Below the pieces are notes generated by a model. The model was not told the origin of the DNA and ran no database searches. It was given only the letters and a program-made list of their open reading frames with translations. From Streptomyces sp. NBC_01241 (GTDB taxonomy: Bacteria; Actinomycetota; Actinomycetes; Streptomycetales; Streptomycetaceae): a stretch of 64,000 nucleotides of DNA. Positions 27,395 to 35,325 of the stretch are shown piece after piece. The stretch spans positions 6,606,501-6,670,500 of the forward strand of contig NZ_CP108494.1 in assembly GCF_041435435.1 (NCBI RefSeq). Reading direction: 5' to 3'. The position numbers were made by a program, and so were the translations under genes. How positions within the stretch are numbered: position 1 is the stretch's first letter; every line of letters starts with the position of its first letter.

Positions 27395-28173
27395 ACCTTC
27401 ACGATCGAACTTCGGTTCAATCCGGAGGACCTACCCCCATCCTCGCGGGCTTGCCAGACAGAACCGCTCGCGCAAAGCCTTCACCGCGCTGCGGCTACCG
27501 CCAACTTAGCGAGGCTCATGTACAGCTCCAACAACAGGAACATCTGCTACCCGAGCTATTCAGCGGGTTTCGATACCCGACTGCGCCATTACGGTCCCCG
27601 TCCGTGCACGACGCCGAATTCAACCGCCAGTTGCGGAAGATCAGACCGGAGCGCGTTGAGATCACCATCAGCCGTCTCCTGGCTGTCTACATGTACCAGG
27701 ACCTCGACCTCGGCTATTACACGTGGACGCCGATCGCTGAAATCCCGCTCGGTGTCGCCGAGGCCGATGCTGCGGCGCCTGAGGTGGTGTGCGGGAAGGC
27801 GCGGACCACGGCGACGTACGGTGCCACGCCCCCGTGGGGAGACTCCGACGCGGAATGTGAGATCGCGGTCGGACGGCTGATTGCGCAACCGCCCGTGTCC
27901 GAGTCGCAGATCCGGCACGAGTCGTTCGTGAGTGCCGCGCTCGACGACAGCACCTTCTTCGAAGACGGCGAGCCTCCCATGCCTGTGTGGCCAGATCCGG
28001 TCACGGTTGCCTGCGAGCGCCCTTCCGGCGGCGGCGTGTGCGGCTCCACCAGGCTCCGGGTGCGTGGCTCGTGGAACAGTCCGGCCGTGATCATCTGCGA
28101 GCGCGGGCATAGCTGGCTGGACACGGTCGAGATGATGCGCGAAGTGATCGTCGCCGCCGAACCGGCGCAGTGA
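27391..28173 (+). pseudogene. Open frame made of recycled tails: 2H-phosphoesterase end fused to an unknown domain
   Basis: Near 27395-27430, in another frame, TFTIELRFNPED copies the C-terminus of the 380-residue protein at 9839. From about 27536, in the 27391 frame, come ELFSGFRYPTAPLR, the 2H tail (RVEITISRLLAVYMYQDLDLGYYTW) split across segments here, and AEIPLG. The remaining 130 residues (27780-28173) include CERP-x4-GVCGS and ICERGHSW, possibly a zinc site, and match nothing I know. The 2H catalytic motifs are missing. The C-terminal domain may still be expressed, but the whole looks like a graveyard. Confidence 0.45.
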
Positions 28174-28205
28174 CCGGTACGGCGGCGACGCCCAGATATC
28201 GAGGT

Positions 28206-29888
28206 CTAGCCTCGATCGTTCATGAGTCCTCGTCGGTTCGCTGACGGGGACTCTGTGCTTGCGAGGTGCGGAATTTCGTGGGCTGGGGCAGGTTGGCGGC
28301 CCGGCTATCGCGTCGGGTGGGCGCCGGGGTTCCACGGCTCCGGGATGTTGCTGTGGCTCGTCGGGACGGTCGGAGTTGCTGGTCAGCCTGGGTTCGGCAG
28401 GGCTGCAAGTCGCTGGATCGCGCGGGTGATCACATCCGTCCAGGGCCATCGGGCGGTGAAGCGGAGCCAGCGGCGGCGGCCGGTGGTGACCAGCTGGGCG
28501 GCGGCAGAGAACAGCCGCAGGCGAAGCCGTTTGGGCTCCCAGCGGCGGGTTTCTGCAGTCAGGGCGAGCATCGGCATCCAGGCGAGGAGGTCGAGTGCGA
28601 TCTGGACGATCTCCAGCCAGATCCGGTTCTGTGCGGTGTCGTGCAGGGGCAGGTTGCGCAGGCCGGTGTCGCGGGCGTTTCGGATGCGGTCCTCGCAGCG
28701 GGCCCGGCGGCGGTGACGTAGTTCCAGGTTGGCGAGCTGGCCGCCTTGGGTATTGGTCGCGAAACAGGTGAGCCGTAGTCCATCGAGGTCGGTGAATCGC
28801 AACTGGGCTCCGGGGTGCGGTCGTTCTTTGCGGACGATTAGCCGCATGCCCTTGGGCCACATGCTCAGGTCGGGGATGTCGGTGATCTCTGCGAGCCAGG
28901 CGCCGGGCCGCTCGGTGCCGTCGGCGTCGTAGGCCGGCGTCCATGCCTTCTTCGGAATCTTCAGGACGGCCTGGTGGATGGCGTCGGTGATGGTCATTCC
29001 GACGGAATACGACAGCCACCGGCCCCGGCGGGAGAGCCAGTCGAGGAAGGCATGGGTCCCGCCGGCGGAGTCGGTGCGGATCAGCGTCTTCCGGCCCCGC
29101 CGCAGGTGCTTGGGGACTTGGGCCAGGGCGAGTTGGGCTGTTTCGATGTGATCGCTCGCGGTGTTGGAGCCGGCGTTGCCGGGCCGCAGCAGCGCGGCCA
29201 CCGGCTCTCCGGAACCGGCCTGGCCGTGGTCAACAAACGCGACGAGCGGATGATGGCCGAAGGTCTTCTTCCAGGTCGCGGTGGCATCCTGCTTCTCGGA
29301 GTGCGCAAGGACGAGCACGCCGTCGATGTCCACGATCACGTGACCGTCGGCGGCCGGACTTCTCACCCCGGCCAGTTCCCAGACCTGCGACCGTACTTCG
29401 GCCCGCGCCGACCGGATCGCGGTGAGTGCCTTCGGTCCGGCTGCGGCGAGGGAGCCGATGAGCCGGGAGACCGTGGGGTCGGATGCCACCGGGCCGAACA
29501 CGTCGGGCTCGGTCCGCAGCATGGCGACATCGGCGAGGCAATCCCCGCCCAGAGCCGTCGCGAGCGCGACATCCAGCAGGACTTTGCCAGGGTCGTGCAC
29601 CGTCCGCGGCTTGCGCCACGGCGCCAGTGCCGTCGATATCGCGGTGTCCAGGCCGCACTTGCGGACCGTCTCGACCAGCAGCACCGCCCCGGCCTGCGAA
29701 ACCGTCCCGCTGCCACCGCCCTCGACGCGGACACGCGGGTACAACCCGATACGCTTGCTCACCTGGAGAGTGCTTCTTTCCGTGCAGCCAACAGGACCCT
29801 AGACAAGTCCCATCGTTGCAGGTCAGGAGCACTCTCCGCTTATTTGATCAAGCATCGGACAACCCACGTCGTGAAAGCCCGAGGCTAG
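28206..29888. mobile_element. IS1380-family insertion sequence with CTAG target duplication
   Basis: The element spans 28210-29884. Its left end, CCTCGATCGTTCATGA, and right end (read on the minus strand, CCTCGGGCTTTCACGA) are imperfect inverted repeats. It is bracketed by CTAG at 28206-28209 and 29885-29888, consistent with a 4-base target duplication. It carries one transposase gene on the minus strand. The intact ends and open transposase suggest recent insertion. Confidence 0.75.
28383..29762 (-). CDS. IS1380-family transposase
   Basis: The 459-residue protein has DDE-transposase features: the first Asp in VIVDIDGVLVLAHSEKQ, a second in TLIRTDSAGGTHAFLDWL, and the family blocks TWKKTFGHHPLVAFVDHG, LRPGNAGSNTASDH and ELRHRRRARCEDRIR, the last with the Glu region. 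These are typical of IS1380-type elements. It is full length. Start GTG or ATG near 29762; the upstream sequence contains the shared motif CAGGTCAGGAGCACTC found in the two IS-end remnants nearby. Confidence 0.9.
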   Translation of the reverse strand: MSKRIGLYPRVRVEGGGSGTVSQAGAVLLVETVRKCGLDTAISTALAPWRKPRTVHDPGKVLLDVALATALGGDCLADVAMLRTEPDVFGPVASDPTVSRLIGSLAAAGPKALTAIRSARAEVRSQVWELAGVRSPAADGHVIVDIDGVLVLAHSEKQDATATWKKTFGHHPLVAFVDHGQAGSGEPVAALLRPGNAGSNTASDHIETAQLALAQVPKHLRRGRKTLIRTDSAGGTHAFLDWLSRRGRWLSYSVGMTITDAIHQAVLKIPKKAWTPAYDADGTERPGAWLAEITDIPDLSMWPKGMRLIVRKERPHPGAQLRFTDLDGLRLTCFATNTQGGQLANLELRHRRRARCEDRIRNARDTGLRNLPLHDTAQNRIWLEIVQIALDLLAWMPMLALTAETRRWEPKRLRLRLFSAAAQLVTTGRRRWLRFTARWPWTDVITRAIQRLAALPNPG

Positions 29889-29895
29889 ACAAGCG

Positions 29896-29925
29896 CTATC
29901 GCCCCAGGTCAGAGGCACTCTCCTG
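29896..29925. repeat. Short copy of the IS upstream motif (remnant)
   Basis: CTATCGCCCCAGGTCAGAGG followed by CACTCTCC here resembles the sequence just inside the intact IS (about 29806-29837) and the remnant at 30658. It lies right next to the intact element's right end, suggesting more than one related IS once occupied this spot. Confidence 0.5.
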
Positions 29926-29927
29926 AG

Positions 29928-30443
29928 TCAAGGAATGCTCAGTGTTGTGGGGCAGGTCCGGACGTTCAGAACCATTGTGTCCGAGTTGCCGTTGCGCCCG
30001 ACCCGGGTGAAGCCGAGGGCAGTGTAGAGGTGCATAGCAGGGTTGCCGTCCTCGACGCTGAGGCTGAGCCGAGCGACCGGGGCCAGTCCCCCTGCGGCGG
30101 CCTGGATCAGCGCCTCCATCAGGGCCCGACCGTGCCCGCGGCCGCGGTGTTCGGGCAATAGGCCGAGGGTCAGCTCAGGGACGTCCGGTGCAACGAAGCC
30201 GTATCCGGGCTCACTCTCGGGGAGGCGCCGCGCCCAGACCGCGCCCATCGGTTCGCCGGCGTCGGTCTCTGCGATGACCCCGAAGTCGTCCCTGCGGGGC
30301 CAGCCGACGAGGTAGCGCGCGGCGTGCGGCTCAGCGGCGAGCTGCTCGGCAGTGAACCGCTGCTCGCCGCTCCAGTTGTATGCCTCGAGCAGGATGCGCC
30401 AGAGGAAGTCGGCGTCGCGGGCGATGGCAGGGCGGACAGACAT
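29928..30443 (-). CDS. GNAT-family N-acetyltransferase
   Basis: From ATG 30443 the 171-residue protein begins MSVRPAIARDADF, the usual GNAT opening. It has the acetyl-CoA motif A as LGLLPEHRGRGHGRALMEAL and a final DGNPAMHLYTALGFTRVGRNG, the classic motif B. The target amine is unknown. It is flanked by IS pieces on both sides, so it may have moved with them; its 3' end reaches the remnant of an IS end at 29896-29925. A longer start at 30491 is open but adds only a Pro/Arg-rich head. Confidence 0.85.
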   Translation of the reverse strand: MSVRPAIARDADFLWRILLEAYNWSGEQRFTAEQLAAEPHAARYLVGWPRRDDFGVIAETDAGEPMGAVWARRLPESEPGYGFVAPDVPELTLGLLPEHRGRGHGRALMEALIQAAAGGLAPVARLSLSVEDGNPAMHLYTALGFTRVGRNGNSDTMVLNVRTCPTTLSIP

Positions 30444-30806
30444 CAACGGCCTTCGGGTCGGGAGCGGTGCGGGCCGACGATAGGTCGCCATCTGTAGATC
30501 GGCAAGGAGATTCGTCGCGGGACGCCTGTCCCACCGGTCGGCCCCCCGGAGGGTTACCGGGAATCTCCGGGGCTGACGTCCAGCCGACGATCACCCGCTA
30601 CTTGTCTTCACCTCGGGAGTGAAGTCCTCTTACTGACCATCAGAACCCCGGAATGCCCTATCGCCCCAGGTCAAAAGCACTCCTGGACATGTTGGTCACG
30701 CTCAGGTGCTCTGGCTCATGAAAGCGCGAGGCTAGGACCAGGCTTGTGGCGCGCTGAGGCGTCAGGTAGACAGGCGGTCAGGCCGTGAAGAACAAAGGGG
30801 GGGGAA
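30444..30806. other. Gap with IS-end remnant
   Basis: No gene is supported here. The stretch 30658-30735 resembles the right end of the IS1380-type element; the rest should hold the promoter of the 171-residue gene at 30807 and of the GNAT gene on the other strand. Confidence 0.4.
30658..30735. mobile_element. Truncated IS1380-like right end
   Basis: The stretch contains CTATCGCCCCAGGTCA, a spacer, and then TCATGAAAGCGCGAGGCTAG, the counterpart of the intact element's end TCGTGAAAGCCCGAGGCTAG. There is no transposase. It marks an older, related insertion or a partial deletion. Confidence 0.6.
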
Positions 30807-31322
30807 ATGTCGGATTGGTTCGGCTTGGAGGCGCGGCAGACTCTGAAGGAGCGGCGGCAGAAGGAGGAGCGCCTGGCGTGGTCTGCGCTGTGGGATGTGG
30901 CCACTCGCACGCCGTTTCTCCGCAAGGTTGACGTGGTCGACGAGGACTCCTACTGCTACACCGCGGAGGTGCTGGTCGACAGCGGCCCGATCATCAATTC
31001 CCTCGATGCACTGGCCTACGCCGTCGTCGACCCGAACGCGGCCTTCTTCCTCCCACTGGTCGAAGCGGCAAGGGAGGTCAGGGTCCTCGCGGACATGTTC
31101 CCGGCCTGGACCGACCACTGCGACGCGCGCTTTCCCGCACCCGCAGGGCAGTCCGACGACACGCCCATGAAGTACATCAACGGCCGAGCCATGCGTGCGT
31201 GGTCCCGGGCCGACGAAGCCGAAGCCGCGGTGGAACGAGCGCAACAAGCATTGGACCGGCTGTACCCCGCCCTCATCGACTTCTACGGCTACGACGTCGT
31301 CAACGGGCGATGGGCCGCCTGA
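30807..31322 (+). CDS. Unknown 171-residue protein
   Basis: I do not recognise the family. A very strong ribosome site (GGGGGGGG region) precedes ATG 30807. The 171-residue protein is mostly helical: a charged N-terminus (ARQTLKERRQKEERLAW), then SLDALAYAVVDPNAAFFLPLVE and an Ala/Glu-rich helix near 130-150. It has no membrane or signal segments. It lies upstream of recombinase trio 2, which starts about 200 bases downstream. Confidence 0.65.
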   Translation: MSDWFGLEARQTLKERRQKEERLAWSALWDVATRTPFLRKVDVVDEDSYCYTAEVLVDSGPIINSLDALAYAVVDPNAAFFLPLVEAAREVRVLADMFPAWTDHCDARFPAPAGQSDDTPMKYINGRAMRAWSRADEAEAAVERAQQALDRLYPALIDFYGYDVVNGRWAA

Positions 31323-31486
31323 TGCGCTACGTCGAAGCACCTGATGAGTACGAGGGGCACGGCGGCCCGTGCGTGTTCCTTACTAGAGTACGCGTGGGTT
31401 CCTGATGGGGGCCGTACGCCTACCACAACTGTCTGAGCTGGTCGGGGCTTTGCGCCCCGCGTCACCCGCTCGTGGGGGATTCTGTC

Positions 31487-31513
31487 GCTAACTCCTGGAA
31501 TCCAGGAGTTAGC
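31487..31513. repeat. Perfect palindrome in front of recombinase trio 2
   Basis: GCTAACTCCTGGA and TCCAGGAGTTAGC are perfect 13-base arms around one base. Like the palindrome at 16512 it sits just before a trio recombinase, though the sequences differ. A smaller hairpin (CGGGGC-TTTGC-GCCCCG) lies at about 31443-31459. Confidence 0.85.
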
Positions 31514-31531
31514 CGCGTAACTTGCTTGTTC

Positions 31532-32707
31532 GTGGCCGATTCCCGAACTCCCACGCTCCACCCAGTCCCCGCGCCCGCCGTCCGCGAGCCGGGGCTCGCG
31601 GACGTGGTGACGCTGCAGCGCCGGCGCCAGGCTGAGGCGCACCTGGAGGATGAGGAGGGCTTCTTCCTCGACACGCTCGCCGAGTACCGGTGGGCGCGGG
31701 ACGCGGCAGGGCTGGCCCCGAGCACCCTCGACCAGCTGATCAAGCCGGTTATTGAGCTGTGCGACTACTACTCGCTGGCGCCGTGGCGGATCACGCCACG
31801 CCACTTGGACAGCTACTTCGCCGGCCCTGGGAAGCGAGCCCGGGGCACCATACGGCAGAAGATCACGCGGATCGACGCGTACTTCGCCTTCCTGGAGCAG
31901 CGGTACGCGGGCGAGATCTCCCGCGCTTTCGGGGCGACGGTAGAGTCGCCGGTCGATCCGTTCAATCGCCCCAGGCACCGTGGCGACTTCGGGCTACGCA
32001 TCCCTCCCTCGGCACAGGCCATGACGGACTTCTTCCGGCGGTGGCGGACGTCGTTGCCCGAGGCCCGGAAGTACGCGGTCGCCGCCCGCGACTACGTCAT
32101 GAGCAAGATTGCCTACCTGTCTGGGGCGCGGGCGTCCGAACTGTGCCCGGTCCGGCTCAACGAGGTCTTCTGGCACCACGGTCAGTGGGGCCGGTTCCTC
32201 GTCCACGGAAAGGGTGCCCACGGCTCGGGCCCCCGGGACCGGGAGGCGTACCTCTTCGCCGAGGGCCGCGAATTGCTGTGGTGGTACGTCGAGGAGATCC
32301 GGGGCCTGTTCCTCGACGATCCGGAACATCCGCAGGCCCCGTTGTGGCCATCGGAGCGGCTCCCCGTGGCAGCAGTGAAGCTGGGCGTGGATGCCCCGTG
32401 CAACCCGGTCACGCCATCCACGCTCCGGGCGGTACTGAAGACCGCGAGCGGGCTCTACCTCCAAGGCCCGGTCACGCACCTCTTTCCACACCTCGTACGG
32501 CACGCGTGCGCCACGCACAACTACGAGCGCGGAATGACGTTGTGGGAGGTACAGCGATTACTCGGACACGAGTGGAGCAGCACCACGGTCCGGTACATCG
32601 GCACCGCGCATTCCGATCCCGAAATCGCGGGCCCAGAGCGAATCTACACCGCGGCTGCCACCCGGGCCGCCCAGCGTTTGACCACCAGCACGGGGAGTCT
32701 TCGATGA
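31532..32707 (+). CDS. Tyrosine recombinase (trio 2, gene 1)
   Basis: From GTG 31532 (uncertain; the frame continues upstream) the 391-residue protein has active-site residues Arg in LSGARASELC, the HxxR in FPHLVRHACATH, LLGHEWSS with the second His, and Tyr in TVRYIGTAH. The core-binding domain spans about 60-145. A TTA Leu codon lies at 32558-32560, which in Streptomyces ties translation to the bldA tRNA. It overlaps the HTH gene by 4 bases (ATGA). Sequence is diverged from trio 1 gene 1 although order and features match. Confidence 0.9.
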   Translation: MADSRTPTLHPVPAPAVREPGLADVVTLQRRRQAEAHLEDEEGFFLDTLAEYRWARDAAGLAPSTLDQLIKPVIELCDYYSLAPWRITPRHLDSYFAGPGKRARGTIRQKITRIDAYFAFLEQRYAGEISRAFGATVESPVDPFNRPRHRGDFGLRIPPSAQAMTDFFRRWRTSLPEARKYAVAARDYVMSKIAYLSGARASELCPVRLNEVFWHHGQWGRFLVHGKGAHGSGPRDREAYLFAEGRELLWWYVEEIRGLFLDDPEHPQAPLWPSERLPVAAVKLGVDAPCNPVTPSTLRAVLKTASGLYLQGPVTHLFPHLVRHACATHNYERGMTLWEVQRLLGHEWSSTTVRYIGTAHSDPEIAGPERIYTAAATRAAQRLTTSTGSLR

Positions 32708-33042
32708 AATGGAACCTGCGGTGGGTTGCGGCTCAACGGGACATCTGGCGGCCGGTCCAGCTCCAGCGGGCCTTCGCCGAGGTCGGCTTCACGCCTTCGC
32801 TGAGTAAGGTCGCCGCGCTGTGGGGAGGTACCCCGGTCAGTGTTCGGCTCGATGATCTCGACAAGATCTGCGCCGCGCTGAACTGCACCGTGGACGAGCT
32901 CCTCCAGCCGGAGCCGATTGCCGCCGCCGTGCCCGAGCAGCAAGCCCTTCGCGCGGTCGGTGACGATGCGCCGGTTGCAGAAGCGCCGCGGCCCATGCCC
33001 CGGTCGACACGCTCCTCCGGCCGGCTGCTTCCACCCAACTGA
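32704..33042 (+). CDS. Small XRE-like HTH protein (trio 2, gene 2)
   Basis: The 112-residue protein from ATG 32704 begins KWNLRWVAAQRDIWRPVQL and has the HTH block SLSKVAALWGGTPVSVRLDDLDKI with CAALNCTVDELLQPEP, the same signature as trio 1 gene 2. The tail is Pro/Ser-rich. Its TGA shares one base with the ATG of gene 3 (TGATG). Confidence 0.8.
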   Translation: MKWNLRWVAAQRDIWRPVQLQRAFAEVGFTPSLSKVAALWGGTPVSVRLDDLDKICAALNCTVDELLQPEPIAAAVPEQQALRAVGDDAPVAEAPRPMPRSTRSSGRLLPPN

Positions 33043-34601
33043 TGGCCGTGGGCGAGCCACAGAGCTGCCGTGGATGCGGTACATGGTGGGGCAACACCGT
33101 CTGTCCGGCATGTATCCGATGGGAGGCCAAGTACCCCCTCGGACTGTGCACGAAGTGCCGCCGCGTCGTGCCTGTTCAGCAGGGCCTTTGCCGGGGCTGT
33201 CGGGTCCACATTCATCACCACGGACCCGACGCGCCGATCCAGCTGTGGTTCGGCGGTGTCCTCGCCCTGGGCGTCGGCGGCGCATCCCGCGCGCTCGGTT
33301 ACACCCCGCAGGGCCGGCCGGGCCGGAGGCGGGCCCAGCAGGCCGCCCGCCCGAAACCTCAGCCGGTCTCTGAGCACCTCGCCTTCCCAGGCCAGCTTCC
33401 GCTGTTCGACGTCGAGCGTGACTGGAGCCGCATCTCGATTGACGGGCCCGAGCTGCCTTCGCTGACACCGGAGGCCGCCAGCGTCCTGGAACAGCTGACG
33501 CAGTACGCCAGAAGGCACTCGTGGATCGAGTCGACCGAGAAGCAAGTCGGCCGAACCTTACGGGTGTTGGTGTCCTGGCTCGGGGCCGCAGCCCCGATCG
33601 ACGAGCGCGATGTTGGCGCTCTCACCCGAGATACGTCGTGTTCCTGCGGCCCACGCACCGCCGCCTTCCTCGACTCGTGCGGCCTGCTCGTTCCGCTTCC
33701 TGCCCCTGTCGTTGGTCCGCACGAGGCCGCCGTCCGGCGCCTGGTCAGCGAGGCTCCGGACGACTTCCGCAGCGACGTCGACCGCTGGGTGGCCGTCCTC
33801 AGAGGTGAAGGACGATTGGAGCACCGGGCCTTGAACTGGTCCACGATCCGCAAGTATGTCGGCTACCTCGCCCCCGTACTGACCCGGTGGACAGGCGATT
33901 ACACGAGTCTGCGCGAGGTGACGAAGGCCACGATCACGACTGCCTTGAAGGACGTGACCGGCACCACGGCACAGGACCGGCACGTCGCCCTGCGCAGCCT
34001 GTTCAGCGCACTCCTCCAGGAACGGCTCATCTTCCGTGATCCAACCCGCGGCATCAGCATGCCCGGACATCAGCGCCCGCCGGCCTCACTTCCTACCGGT
34101 CTGCTGTCCCGGATCTTTGAGCGGGCCGAGGATCGCCTCACGCGCGTGATCATCGTGCTGATCTCCGTACATGCGATGACGCCCACAGCAGTTCGGATGC
34201 TGGAGCTGAACCGCGTGGACATGTCGAAGGCCCGCATCGACCGAGGCGGCTTCCCTCGCAGCTACATCTATATGGATGAACTGACCCACCGCGTGCTCAG
34301 CGACTGGTTGAGCGAGCGGCACGAACGGTGGCCGCGGACCCAGAATCCGTACCTCATGGTCAGCAACCGCTCTGCGGCTGACTACCGGAGGCCACCGATC
34401 ACGGAGACGCACCTGCATCGCCTCCTCCAGCGGCTTGGCGGAGTACACGCCACCCAGCTCCGCATCGACCGGGTCCTCGACGAAGCCCACGAGTCCGCCG
34501 ACCCGGTGCGGATCATGAGACTGTTCGGCCTGTCCTCCACCACGGCCATGAACTACGTCGCCACCGCGCATCCGGCGGAAGGCGCAAGTATCCGGAAGTA
34601 G
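33042..34601 (+). CDS. Zinc-ribbon recombinase-like protein (trio 2, gene 3)
   Basis: The 519-residue protein starts with zinc-binding pairs CRGCGTWW, CPAC, CTKCRR and CRGC (residues 8-55), then a long core-binding-like helical region (TIRKYVGYLAPVLTRW) and a catalytic-like end with LRIDRVLDEAHE and TAMNYVATAH. The Tyr is present in the right place but the preceding HxxR is not visible, so activity is doubtful. A TTA codon lies at 33558-33560. It is shorter than trio 1 gene 3 (830 residues). Its stop is 8 bases from the stop of a minus-strand NUDIX remnant. Confidence 0.85.
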   Translation: MAVGEPQSCRGCGTWWGNTVCPACIRWEAKYPLGLCTKCRRVVPVQQGLCRGCRVHIHHHGPDAPIQLWFGGVLALGVGGASRALGYTPQGRPGRRRAQQAARPKPQPVSEHLAFPGQLPLFDVERDWSRISIDGPELPSLTPEAASVLEQLTQYARRHSWIESTEKQVGRTLRVLVSWLGAAAPIDERDVGALTRDTSCSCGPRTAAFLDSCGLLVPLPAPVVGPHEAAVRRLVSEAPDDFRSDVDRWVAVLRGEGRLEHRALNWSTIRKYVGYLAPVLTRWTGDYTSLREVTKATITTALKDVTGTTAQDRHVALRSLFSALLQERLIFRDPTRGISMPGHQRPPASLPTGLLSRIFERAEDRLTRVIIVLISVHAMTPTAVRMLELNRVDMSKARIDRGGFPRSYIYMDELTHRVLSDWLSERHERWPRTQNPYLMVSNRSAADYRRPPITETHLHRLLQRLGGVHATQLRIDRVLDEAHESADPVRIMRLFGLSSTTAMNYVATAHPAEGASIRK

Positions 34602-34608
34602 GCAGTCG

Positions 34609-34782
34609 TCAGGACCGTGGGTGCGCGGCCAAGAGCAGCCTGGCGATCGAGCCGGCCTCAGTGATGCGACCCGAACGAACTGCGTCCAGGGCCTCGCTCA
34701 GCTTCCACCAGTGCACCGTCATGTCGATCTCGGTGTCGTCCCGGAGAGCAGCCGTGCCGGACCGCAGATCGGTGGCGAGGAA
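34609..34782 (-). pseudogene. C-terminal remnant of a NUDIX hydrolase
   Basis: The minus frame reads FLATDLRSGTAALRDDTEI, then MTVHWWKLSEALDAVRSGRI and TEAGSIARLLLAAHPRS with a TGA. This closely parallels the end of the intact NUDIX gene at 38056-38595 (FLATDLRPG, AVRSGRITEAGS, LLLAHAL). The NUDIX box and everything before it are missing. It shows that a NUDIX gene was truncated here, perhaps when trio 2 or the adjacent pair was inserted. Confidence 0.7.
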
Positions 34783-34854
34783 GGGATGCGGCCAGGTACG
34801 ACCAGGCGCCCCGGACCTGGGATGTGCCAGGCCCGGGGCGCAGCCCGTCGACGC

Positions 34855-35325
34855 TCAGGTCGCGCCGTCCCACAGCGCTGACGGATCCACTCCGATGTCG
34901 ACGCCGGGGTGGGCGTGGCCGTCCAACGGGCTGAGGATCCGGGCCGTCCAGCCTTCGGCACTGCGAGCTGGCTCTACGGTCGCATCTGCCCGCAGTGGCA
35001 GCACCGTCAACAGCGCCCATGACTGTGCCCGGGCCCGGCCCTCGCGCGGGTGGCGGTAGTGCTCAGCCAGCCGGTCGGCCACCGCCGTAGTTCCGGCGCG
35101 GTGGACGCTGCCCACGTAGCGGCACGCGATGCGGGCGTCCCAGGCGACGTAGACGGCTGACCGTGCGGTGATCCGGTTGCGGACGACTTCGGGACGGGCA
35201 CGGCACGTGAGCGCGCTCAGCGCCCGCCGGTCCCCTTCGCCAACACTGAGGATGGGCCTCAGGAGCCGAAGGGCCGGCAGCAGGCTCACGAACGCGGCCT
35301 TCGGGATTATCGGCCCGCCGCTCAT
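34855..35325 (-). CDS. GIY-YIG-like nuclease domain protein
   Basis: The 156-residue protein contains AVYVAWDARIACRYVGSV, a GIY-YIG-type start (VYV for GIY, YVG for YIG), followed by the Arg of ADRLAEHYRH. GIY-YIG domains are small endonuclease folds. The ATG overlaps the stop of the 721-residue gene (ATGA), so the two are coupled. The catalytic Glu is not certain. Together they could be a DNA-targeting pair, which is inference. Confidence 0.6.
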   Translation of the reverse strand: MSGGPIIPKAAFVSLLPALRLLRPILSVGEGDRRALSALTCRARPEVVRNRITARSAVYVAWDARIACRYVGSVHRAGTTAVADRLAEHYRHPREGRARAQSWALLTVLPLRADATVEPARSAEGWTARILSPLDGHAHPGVDIGVDPSALWDGAT

